Shown here in pieces: positions 7,702-13,054 of a DNA stretch of 15,012 bases (position 1 is the stretch's first letter; every line of letters begins with the position of its first letter). The notes under the pieces were generated by a model. That model had not been told where the DNA came from. It saw nothing but the letters and a program-made list of their open reading frames with translations, and made no database searches. The translations under genes and the position numbers were made by a program. Source of the stretch: Dinghuibacter sp964544695 (GTDB lineage Bacteria > Bacteroidota > Bacteroidia > Chitinophagales > Chitinophagaceae); NCBI GenBank assembly GCA_964544695.1, contig CAZJDB010000262.1, positions 1 to 15,012 on the forward strand. Reading direction: 5' to 3'.

Positions 7702-7732
7702 TTTGGCGCTTCAGCGCCATGCCCTATCTTTG
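7702..7732 (+). promoter_or_regulatory. fabI promoter with palindromic spacer
   Basis: TTTG (7702-7705) and TATCTTTG (7725-7732) match the Bacteroidota -33 and -7 elements with the ideal 19-base spacer. The expected start is near 7737, giving a leader of about 10 bases before the ATG at 7747. The spacer is largely filled by a hairpin sequence, TGGCGCT-TC-AGCGCCA (7704-7719), which could be an operator or a recN 3' end signal. Confidence 0.75.
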
Positions 7733-7746
7733 GCCAAAATTCGCCA

Positions 7747-8562
7747 ATGGCCTATAATCTCTTAAAAGGAAAGAAAGGCATCATCTTCGGAGCACTGGAT
7801 GAAAAGTCCATGGCCTGGAAAGCCGCCCTGAAGTGCTATGAGGAAGGAGCCCAAATCGTGCTGACCAATGCCCCGGTCGCCATGCGCATGGGGGAAATCA
7901 AGAAACTCGCAGAGCAGTGTGGTAACGCCCCCGTCATTGGCGCCGATGTGACCAACATGGAAGACCTGCAGAAACTGTTTACCCAATCCATGGAGCACTT
8001 CGGGGGACCCGCGGACTTCATCCTGCATTCGGTGGGGATGAGCGTCAATATGCGTAAAGGCAATCCCTATACCGACCTCAACTACGATTTTACCCTGAAG
8101 ACCTTCGATATTTCGGCAATTTCCCTGCACCGCGTCCTCCAAACGGCCTGGAAGATGGACGCCCTGGCGGAATGGGGTAGCGTCGTGGCGCTCACCTATA
8201 TCGCCGCCCAGCGGGTATTCCCGGACTACAGCGAAATGGCCGATGCCAAAGCCCTCCTGGAAAGCATCGCCCGGAGCTTTGGCTACCATTATGGACGCCG
8301 GAAGAAGGTCCGCGTCAATACGGTCTCCCAGTCCCCCACCCGGACAACGGCCGGCAGCGGGGTCAAGGGTTTCGACGGCTTCATCGGATATGCGGAGCGT
8401 ATGAGCCCCCTGGGGAATGCCACGGCCGATGATTGCGCGGCATACCTGGTCACCCTGTTTTCAGACCTGACACGCATGGTGACCATGCAGAACCTGTTCC
8501 ATGACGGAGGATTTTCCTTTACGGGAGTGAGCGCGGAAGTGATCGAGCAGATGGAGAAATGA
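7747..8562 (+). CDS. fabI: Enoyl-[acyl-carrier-protein] reductase FabI
   Basis: FabI reduces trans-2-enoyl-ACP to acyl-ACP with NAD(P)H, the last step of each cycle of type II fatty-acid synthesis in the cytoplasm. The 271 residues show the divergent short-chain dehydrogenase features of this family: a cofactor-binding segment with spaced glycine and serine (GIIFGALDEKSMAW, 11-24) rather than classical GxxxGxG, LHSVGM, and the catalytic region LTYIAAQRVFPDYSEMADAK (149-168). Y151, Y161 and K168 align with E. coli Y146, Y156 and K163 at a constant offset of five. The triclosan/diazaborine-binding pocket belongs to this region. The gene has its own strong promoter and is followed 32 bp later by the opposing DUF2795 gene. 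Confidence 0.95.
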   Translation: MAYNLLKGKKGIIFGALDEKSMAWKAALKCYEEGAQIVLTNAPVAMRMGEIKKLAEQCGNAPVIGADVTNMEDLQKLFTQSMEHFGGPADFILHSVGMSVNMRKGNPYTDLNYDFTLKTFDISAISLHRVLQTAWKMDALAEWGSVVALTYIAAQRVFPDYSEMADAKALLESIARSFGYHYGRRKKVRVNTVSQSPTRTTAGSGVKGFDGFIGYAERMSPLGNATADDCAAYLVTLFSDLTRMVTMQNLFHDGGFSFTGVSAEVIEQMEK

Positions 8563-8594
8563 GGTAAGCTGGAGAACTGAGTTAGGATACCTGA

Positions 8595-8816
8595 TTAATA
8601 TTCATCTTCGTTGAAGAAAAAATCTTCTTGGCTGGGATAGTCGGGCCAAATATCCTCCACCCCTTCATAGATCTCTCCTTCGTCGTCCAGCTCCTGGAGG
8701 TTTTCGACTACTTCTATCGGCGCCCCGCTGCGAATGGCATAGTCAATCAGCTCATCTTTCGTAGCCGGCCAAGGTGCGTCTTCCAGGTAGGATGCTAATT
8801 CTAATGTCCAAAACAT
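8595..8816 (-). CDS. DUF2795 family small acidic protein
   Basis: A 73-residue acidic protein matching a highly conserved Bacteroidota family carrying a DUF2795 domain: it begins MFWTLELASYLEDAPWPATK and ends FFFNEDEY. The central segment DELIDYAIRSGAPIEVVENL resembles a small helical fold; the C-terminal third is acidic and aromatic (EDIWPDYPSQED). There is no signal peptide, membrane segment or cysteine, so it is presumably cytoplasmic. No function is established to my knowledge. The start is supported by the conserved N terminus and by a consensus promoter about 25 bp upstream. It is convergent with fabI and divergent from lolD. Confidence 0.93.
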   Translation of the reverse strand: MFWTLELASYLEDAPWPATKDELIDYAIRSGAPIEVVENLQELDDEGEIYEGVEDIWPDYPSQEDFFFNEDEY

Positions 8817-8842
8817 GGGTTATCGCCTTTTTAATTTTTTGG

Positions 8843-8872
8843 CAAAAGTAATGGTTATAGTGAGATTTGCAA
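8843..8872 (-). promoter_or_regulatory. Consensus promoter of the DUF2795 gene
   Basis: On the minus strand TTG (8872-8870), exactly 19 bases, then TACTTTTG (8850-8843) fit the Bacteroidota -33/-7 consensus perfectly. The start would be near 8838, about 22 bases before the ATG, with an A-rich leader typical of this phylum. This is the best-formed promoter in the window together with that of fabI. Confidence 0.8.
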
Positions 8873-8894
8873 CACCCCCCCCGGAGAATCAGCG

Positions 8895-8929
8895 AAATCC
8901 CCTAGGTTTGCCTAAAAGCGGGGATTTTT
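8895..8929 (+). promoter_or_regulatory. Terminator-like hairpin and -7 element abutting lolD
   Basis: AAATCCCC (8895-8902) pairs with GGGGATTT (8920-8927), followed by T's to 8929; an inner stem TAGG/CCTA closes a TTTG loop with AAAGC bulged out. The T-run ends two bases before the lolD ATG. The central TAGGTTTG (8903-8910) is also an exact TAnnTTTG -7 match, without a -33 TTG at 19 bases. It may be a lolD promoter whose -7 lies in a cruciform-prone site, or a terminator/attenuator that would limit transcripts entering lolD. Confidence 0.5.
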
Positions 8930-8930
8930 C

Positions 8931-9584
8931 ATGTTAAATGCGAAAGGTATCGTCAAGCGCTTTGGGAGCCTGACCGTCCTCAAGGGGGTTGACCTGGAGG
9001 TGGAAACGGGGGAAATCGTAAGCATCGTCGGGTCCTCGGGGGCGGGCAAAAGCACCCTGTTACATATCCTGGGTACCCTGGACCGTCCCGATGAGGGGCA
9101 GATTTTCCTGGGGAATGCCCGCCTGGACCACCTAAAACCTAAGGCGCTTGCCGATTTCAGGAACAGCCATATGGGTTTCGTTTTCCAGTTCCATCACCTC
9201 CTCCCCGAATTTTCGGCCCTGGAAAACGTGTGTATTCCTGGTTGGCTGTCCGGGACAAAGAAAAAAGCGGTGGTCCAGCGTGCAACCGAGCTCCTGGACA
9301 CCCTGGGCCTGGCAGACCGGATAGATAGCAAACCCCATACCCTATCGGGAGGGGAGCAACAGCGCGTAGCCGTGGCCAGGGCCCTGATTAACCAACCGGA
9401 CGTGGTTTTTGCGGATGAACCCACGGGAAACCTGGATTCGGTCCATGCCCGGGAGCTCCACGAGCTTTTCCTGGGGCTCCGGGATCAGTTCCGGCAAACC
9501 TTTGTCATCGTAACGCATAATGAGGAATTGGCGCGAATGAGCGACCGCCTGGTCCATATGAAGGACGGGTTGGTCAGCGCCTGA
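8931..9584 (+). CDS. lolD: LolD-type lipoprotein-releasing ABC transporter ATPase
   Basis: The 217-residue ATPase carries a complete ABC set: Walker A GSSGAGKS (34-41), Q-loop VFQFHHLLPEFSALENV, signature LSGGEQQR (138-145), Walker B VVFADE (158-163) with E163, and the switch histidine in THNEE. The FQFHHLLPEFSALENV stretch is characteristic of LolD, which powers LolC/E release of outer-membrane lipoproteins from the inner membrane. A MacB/FtsE-like relative is the alternative; lolD is favoured. No LolC/E permease gene lies in the window. It shares the window with lspA, an earlier step of lipoprotein maturation, but 4.5 kb apart. It converges on the adenosyltransferase gene with a 9-bp gap. 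Confidence 0.85.
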   Translation: MLNAKGIVKRFGSLTVLKGVDLEVETGEIVSIVGSSGAGKSTLLHILGTLDRPDEGQIFLGNARLDHLKPKALADFRNSHMGFVFQFHHLLPEFSALENVCIPGWLSGTKKKAVVQRATELLDTLGLADRIDSKPHTLSGGEQQRVAVARALINQPDVVFADEPTGNLDSVHARELHELFLGLRDQFRQTFVIVTHNEELARMSDRLVHMKDGLVSA

Positions 9585-9593
9585 CCGAGGGGT

Positions 9594-10154
9594 TCACTTC
9601 TGGGCCCGGGGCGTCCAGGGGACTTCCGGAGTGCCCAGGTCGTGGGCGGTAAACCGTGCCAGCACGAACAAATAGTCACTTAGGCGATTCAGGTAGGGCA
9701 GGGGCTCGGTAGCCCCCTGCCGGACCACGGCACGTTCCGCCCTGCGGCAAACGCAGCGCGCGATATGGATGGCGGAAACCGTGGGATGACCTCCGGGTAA
9801 AATGAAGTTTTTCAGCGGGGGCAACAGCTCTTCCATTTCATCGATCGCTTTTTCCAGCGTCTTTATATCGTCTTGGCGGAGTTCGGGCACCCATGGCTGC
9901 TTCGCCGCATCGGGATCCAGCGCCAGCGTGGACCCGATATCGAACAATCGATTCTGCACGACCCCCAGCAGTATAGCCTGCCCTGCCAGCGACGCGGTCG
10001 TGCTCAGCAGGTCCCGGACCATGCCTATGTGCGAATTGAGCTCATCCACGGTGCCGTAGGCCTCTATGCGTTCGTGCCCCTTGGACACCTTGGTCCCCCC
10101 GTAAAGGCTCGTCGTTCCGGTGTCGCCTGTTTTCGTGTAGATTTTATTAGACAT
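9594..10154 (-). CDS. PduO-type cob(I)alamin adenosyltransferase
   Basis: The enzyme transfers the 5'-deoxyadenosyl group of ATP to cob(I)alamin (or cob(I)yrinic acid a,c-diamide), making coenzyme B12 for radical enzymes. The 186-residue protein has the PduO-family signatures: N-terminal ATP-binding TKTGDTGTTSLYGG (7-20), RIEAYGTVDELNSHIG, FILPGG, CRRAERAVV and YLNRLSDYLFVLAR. PduO is unrelated to CobA and EutT types. It is the last gene of the gatC operon, its ATG overlapping the ABC ATPase gene by 8 bp, indicating translational coupling. No other B12 gene or B12-dependent enzyme is in the window, and no cobalamin riboswitch precedes it, so it probably serves salvaged B12. Confidence 0.95.
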   Translation of the reverse strand: MSNKIYTKTGDTGTTSLYGGTKVSKGHERIEAYGTVDELNSHIGMVRDLLSTTASLAGQAILLGVVQNRLFDIGSTLALDPDAAKQPWVPELRQDDIKTLEKAIDEMEELLPPLKNFILPGGHPTVSAIHIARCVCRRAERAVVRQGATEPLPYLNRLSDYLFVLARFTAHDLGTPEVPWTPRAQK

Positions 10155-10842
10155 GGATTGCCCTGTTGACCTGGTCGTTCTCGATCACCCCGTCGCGTAA
10201 CCTAACCACGCGGTGCGCATACTTCGCAATATCCTCTTCGTGCGTGACCAACACGACGGTATTACCCTGGGCCTGAATCGCCCCGAAAATATCCATGATT
10301 TCAAGGGAGGTCTTGGTATCCAGGTTTCCCGTGGGTTCATCCGCTAAAATAATGGCGGGGTCGTTGATCAGGGCCCGGGCGATAGCGACGCGCTGACACT
10401 GACCTCCTGAAAGTTCGTTGGGCTTGTGGTGACTGCGGTCGGCCAATCCTACCTTTTCCAGGAGGGCCATGGCGCGATCGTTGCGATCCTTCCGCGAAAT
10501 GCCCGCGTATACCAGGGGCAGGGCGACATTTTCCAGGGCCGTCCGGCCCGAAAGCAGGTTGAATTGCTGGAATACGAACCCGATTTCACGGTTCCGGACA
10601 TCAGCCAGGTCGTCGTCCGCCATTTGGCTCACGTCCTGCCCGTTTAGGATATACGTCCCCGAAGTAGGACTGTCCAGGCAACCGATGATATTCATGAGGG
10701 TGCTTTTCCCCGATCCCGAAGGGCCCATGAGCGCTACGTACTCGTTTTTCCTGATGTCGAGTTCTATCCCTTTGAGCACCGGCAACACCTGTTTCCCTAG
10801 GTAATAACTTTTCCGCAGGTCGTCGAGGTGAATAATACTCAT
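10147..10842 (-). CDS. MacB/LolD-like ABC transporter ATP-binding protein
   Basis: A 231-residue ABC ATPase of the MacB/LolD/FtsE group: Walker A GPSGSGKS (40-47), Q-loop FVFQQFNLL (89-97), signature LSGGQCQR (144-151), Walker B IILADE (164-169) and switch histidine THEED. Cysteine at position 149 replaces the glutamine or arginine usual there, just after the LSGGQ core; this need not harm activity. The permease partner is not adjacent, so the substrate is unknown; MacB-type ATPases work with FtsX-like permeases that move molecules by mechanical force rather than channel transport. The gene sits second in an operon, overlapping gatC by 4 bp (ATGA) and the adenosyltransferase gene by 8 bp. It is distinct from the lolD at 8931. 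Confidence 0.93.
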   Translation of the reverse strand: MSIIHLDDLRKSYYLGKQVLPVLKGIELDIRKNEYVALMGPSGSGKSTLMNIIGCLDSPTSGTYILNGQDVSQMADDDLADVRNREIGFVFQQFNLLSGRTALENVALPLVYAGISRKDRNDRAMALLEKVGLADRSHHKPNELSGGQCQRVAIARALINDPAIILADEPTGNLDTKTSLEIMDIFGAIQAQGNTVVLVTHEEDIAKYAHRVVRLRDGVIENDQVNRAIHV

Positions 10843-11129
10843 TTTTTGATCACTTTAGGCACCAGGAAAAACCGCTCGTCGTGCCTGGGTGCATTCCTCA
10901 AAGCAGCTTCGGTGGATATGGACCCCCTCACTTCGTCCTCGCGCAGGTTGTTGACCGTATCGCTCATATGCAGCAGGGGTTGGACGCCCGTGGTATCCAG
11001 TTCACCCAGCTTTTCCACGAAGCGGATCATCTTTTCCAAATCCTGCTTCATGGATGCTTTTTCTGATTCTGGGAAATCCAGCTTGGCCAGGTGGGCGATT
11101 TTGTCGATAAGGGCATCCGTTACTTCCAT
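10839..11129 (-). CDS. gatC: Asp-tRNA(Asn)/Glu-tRNA(Gln) amidotransferase subunit C
   Basis: GatC is the small subunit of the GatCAB complex, which converts mischarged Glu-tRNA(Gln) or Asp-tRNA(Asn) into the correct amide form; it stabilises the GatA-GatB contact. The 96-residue protein shows the family pattern: IDKIAHLAKLDF near the start, EKMIRFVEKLGELDTTGVQP in the middle, and NLREDEV with a C-terminal RFFLVPKVI. The frame is open upstream to 11216, but the ATG at 11129 is chosen because the GatC homology begins there and a longer start would overlap trpS coding sequence on the other strand. gatA and gatB are not nearby, which is common in Bacteroidota. It leads a three-gene operon and diverges from trpS across 37 bp. 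Confidence 0.95.
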   Translation of the reverse strand: MEVTDALIDKIAHLAKLDFPESEKASMKQDLEKMIRFVEKLGELDTTGVQPLLHMSDTVNNLREDEVRGSISTEAALRNAPRHDERFFLVPKVIKK

Positions 11130-11166
11130 GGCATAAAAATAGGACTTTTGGGTATCTTCGCGGCCT
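11130..11166. promoter_or_regulatory. Divergent gatC / trpS promoter region
   Basis: This gap is only 37 bp. On the minus strand TATTTTTA (11134-11141) is one base off the -7 consensus and ends 4 bp before the gatC ATG. On the plus strand TATCTTCG (11153-11160) is one base off and ends 6 bp before the trpS ATG. No TTG at the -33 distance is seen for either, so this is a weak prediction. No T-box or attenuator-like leader is present for trpS. Confidence 0.4.
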
Positions 11167-12180
11167 ATGTCAAATCCGGTAACAAGGGAGATCGTCGTCA
11201 GCGGGATCCGCTCCACGGGGGTCCTTCACCTGGGCAATTACTTCGGGGCCATGCGCAATTACGTCCGCATGCAGGATAGTTACGACTGTTATTTCTTCAT
11301 TGCGGACTGGCATTCCCTCACCACCCACCCCGATACCCGTGAACTGTCCGCAAGCGTCCACCGTGTACTGGCGGAATACCTGGCCTGCGGCCTCGATCCA
11401 GCCAAAGTGGTGCTGTACGTACAAAGCGATATCCCTGAAATCGCTGAACTCTACCTGTTGCTGAACATGCTGGCCTATAAAGGAGAACTGGAAAAGACGG
11501 CTTCCTTCAAGGACAAGGTGCGCCAGCAGCCCGAGAACGTAAACGCGGGCCTGCTCACCTATCCCGTCCTGATGTCCGCGGATATCCTCGTTCACCGGGC
11601 GGTCAAGGTCCCCGTCGGAAAGGACCAGGAGCAGCACCTGGAAATGGCGCGCAACTTTGCCCAGCGCTTCAACCACCGGTATTCCACGGAGGTCTTCCCC
11701 GAACCCTACGCCTTTAACTTCGGGGCCAGCCTCCTCAGGGTGCCCGGCCTCGACGGGGAGGGGAAAATGAGCAAGAGCGAGAACCAAATGGCGACCCTTT
11801 ACCTCAACGACGACGACGAATCGATCCGGAAAAAGGTGATGAAGGCCAAGACCGACAGCGGTCCCACCGCGCCCTTCACTCCAAAGCCGGAATATATCGA
11901 AAACCTATTCCTGCTGATGAGCCTGGTTTCATCCAATGAAACGATAAAAAAATTTGACCTTGATTATAACGACGCCAGGATCAGGTATGGGGATATGAAG
12001 AAAGCGCTGGCCGAGGACATGATCCGGTTTATCGCCCCCATCCGGGAAAAAGCCCGGGAACTGGAAAGGGATACGCGCTATCTTCACCGGGTGATGGATG
12101 AAGGGGCGGAGAAAGCCAGGGTCAGCGCTTCGGCCACCTTAAGGGAAGTCCGCAAAGCTATGGGCATGCAGTATCGTTGA
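11167..12180 (+). CDS. trpS: Tryptophan--tRNA ligase
   Basis: TrpS charges tRNA(Trp) with tryptophan using ATP. The 337 residues are normal for the bacterial form. The class I aminoacyl-tRNA synthetase signatures are present: the HIGH-type motif HLGN (21-24) in GIRSTGVLHLGNYFGA and KMSKS (200-204). Other conserved stretches are FFIADWHSLTT, the dimer/active-site segment YPVLMSADIL and VGKDQEQHLEMARNFAQRFN. The start ATG is the first in frame and lies 37 bp from gatC, which is divergent. Its TGA stop is the first part of a GC hairpin (12178-12198), and a larger inverted repeat follows, so it is likely a single-gene transcript. Confidence 0.98.
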   Translation: MSNPVTREIVVSGIRSTGVLHLGNYFGAMRNYVRMQDSYDCYFFIADWHSLTTHPDTRELSASVHRVLAEYLACGLDPAKVVLYVQSDIPEIAELYLLLNMLAYKGELEKTASFKDKVRQQPENVNAGLLTYPVLMSADILVHRAVKVPVGKDQEQHLEMARNFAQRFNHRYSTEVFPEPYAFNFGASLLRVPGLDGEGKMSKSENQMATLYLNDDDESIRKKVMKAKTDSGPTAPFTPKPEYIENLFLLMSLVSSNETIKKFDLDYNDARIRYGDMKKALAEDMIRFIAPIREKARELERDTRYLHRVMDEGAEKARVSASATLREVRKAMGMQYR

Positions 12181-12198
12181 CGCGCCGGAGGCGCGTCG
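12178..12198 (+). repeat. Stop-codon hairpin, copy 2
   Basis: Starting on the TGA of trpS, GACGCGCC (12179-12186) pairs perfectly with GGCGCGTC (12190-12197) around GGA. It agrees with the hairpin at the NIF3 stop (3130-3150) at 19 of 21 bases, and the two differences are in the loop and one stem base. There is no T-run; a role in 3' end protection or a dispersed repeat is possible. Confidence 0.65.
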
Positions 12199-12220
12199 TC
12201 CGAAGGGACAATAATTAGCC

Positions 12221-12269
12221 AAGTTGGCGCGGAAGCGCTAATTTTTCCCTTTAGCGCTTCCGCGCCAAC
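12221..12269. repeat. 19-bp perfect inverted repeat with alternative hairpins
   Basis: GTTGGCGCGGAAGCGCTAA (12223-12241) is followed after nine bases by its exact reverse complement (12251-12269). Each arm is itself a quasi-palindrome, GCGC-GGAA-GCGC, so the plus-strand RNA can form either the long hairpin or a smaller one (12221-12244; ten pairs including two G-U, with a GNRA-type GGAA loop) followed by TTTCCC. The two folds exclude each other. It may be a two-way terminator, an attenuator for the kinase gene, or a mobile short repeat. The fabI promoter spacer contains a related core. Confidence 0.75.
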
Positions 12270-12297
12270 ATAAATTCGTTAAATTGTTCGACCTGTT

Positions 12298-12933
12298 ATG
12301 GCCAAACCCAAGAAACCGAAGCACATCGCTATCGCCGGAAACATCGGTGCCGGAAAGACGACCCTTACGGAAATGCTGAGCAAACACTACAAGTGGATCC
12401 CGCAATTCGAAGACGTTGACCATAACCCCTACCTGTATGATTTTTACGAGGACATGCCCCGCTGGAGTTTCAACCTCCAGATTTATTTTCTGAACGGACG
12501 CCTCAACCAACTCCTGGACATACAAAGGGGCTCCGAGACCGTGATCCAGGACAGGACCATTTACGAGGATGCCTACATCTTCGCGCCCAACTTGCACGAG
12601 ATGGGCCTGATGGACCAAAGGGACTTCCAGAATTATTGCGGCTTCTTCGAGACCCTGAAAAGCATGGTGAATCCCCCCGATCTGCTGATCTACCTGAAGG
12701 CTTCGGTGCCTACGCTGGTGGCCCAGATCCAGAAGAGGGGCAGGGAATATGAGGAGAACATCCGCCTGGATTACCTCAAGCGTCTGAATGAATATTACAA
12801 CAAGTGGATTGATTTGTACAAAGAGGGGCCACTTCTAGTGATTAATATTGACGAGAACAAATTCCCGGAAAATGACGAACACCTTGGGGATATCATCTCG
12901 AAGATCGATGCGATGTTGTTCGGGCTATTTTAA
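12298..12933 (+). CDS. Deoxynucleoside kinase (dNK/dGK family)
   Basis: This 211-residue enzyme belongs to the deoxyadenosine/deoxyguanosine/deoxycytidine kinase family, which phosphorylates salvaged deoxynucleosides with a nucleoside triphosphate. The P-loop is GNIGAGKT (14-21). The substrate-side segment has WSFNLQIYFLNGRL, the catalytic-site DRT motif (85-87 in IQDRTIYEDAYIF) and the arginine-containing LID region RGREYE. C-terminal LDYLKRLNEYYNKWI and LLVINID fit the family. Which deoxynucleoside is preferred cannot be read from the sequence. The ATG start is six codons before the strand that leads into the P-loop, and fits family starts. A large inverted repeat separates it from trpS; the near -7 match TAAATTCG (12271-12278) is a weak promoter candidate. 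The porin gene follows after 121 bp. Confidence 0.93.
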   Translation: MAKPKKPKHIAIAGNIGAGKTTLTEMLSKHYKWIPQFEDVDHNPYLYDFYEDMPRWSFNLQIYFLNGRLNQLLDIQRGSETVIQDRTIYEDAYIFAPNLHEMGLMDQRDFQNYCGFFETLKSMVNPPDLLIYLKASVPTLVAQIQKRGREYEENIRLDYLKRLNEYYNKWIDLYKEGPLLVINIDENKFPENDEHLGDIISKIDAMLFGLF

Positions 12934-13054
12934 CCTTATCAATTTAAATAGCTCTTTTCAATTTGAAAAGGCCAAGCCCGTGGCCTCGGGCGCATATTCA
13001 TTTGACTATCAGCATCTTGGCAAAAAGGGATCCCTTTTTGGCCAGGGGCATGGC
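12934..13054 (+). promoter_or_regulatory. Leader region with three inverted repeats before the porin gene
   Basis: This 121-bp gap holds CTTTTCAA-T-TTGAAAAG (12954-12970), GCCCG-TGGCCT-CGGGC (12976-12991) and the 20-bp perfect palindrome CAAAAAGGGATCCCTTTTTG (13021-13040). The last ends 14 bp before the porin ATG and can add three more pairs with one G bulged. The first two may terminate the kinase transcript. The palindrome is a candidate operator or leader hairpin. No full -33/-7 promoter is recognised. Confidence 0.5.

Noticed and set aside
8875..8882. Run of eight C's between the DUF2795 and lolD genes as a phase-variation tract
   Set aside because: It is outside the core promoter boxes of the DUF2795 gene and not within any spacer or coding frame, so a slippage switch is not supported.
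10100..10200. Cobalamin riboswitch ahead of the adenosyltransferase gene
   Set aside because: The gene starts within the preceding ABC ATPase gene, leaving no non-coding leader.
11130..11166. T-box or tryptophan attenuator controlling trpS
   Set aside because: The gap to gatC is only 37 bp, too short for a T-box, and contains no tryptophan-codon leader peptide or terminator.
11130..11216. Extended N terminus for gatC
   Set aside because: The extra 29 residues are antisense to trpS coding sequence, and GatC homology begins at the ATG at 11129.
12848..13054. Longer start for the porin gene, overlapping the deoxynucleoside kinase gene
   Set aside because: The translation before 13055 has no family resemblance, overlaps the kinase coding sequence in another frame, and would bury a clear signal peptide in the interior.
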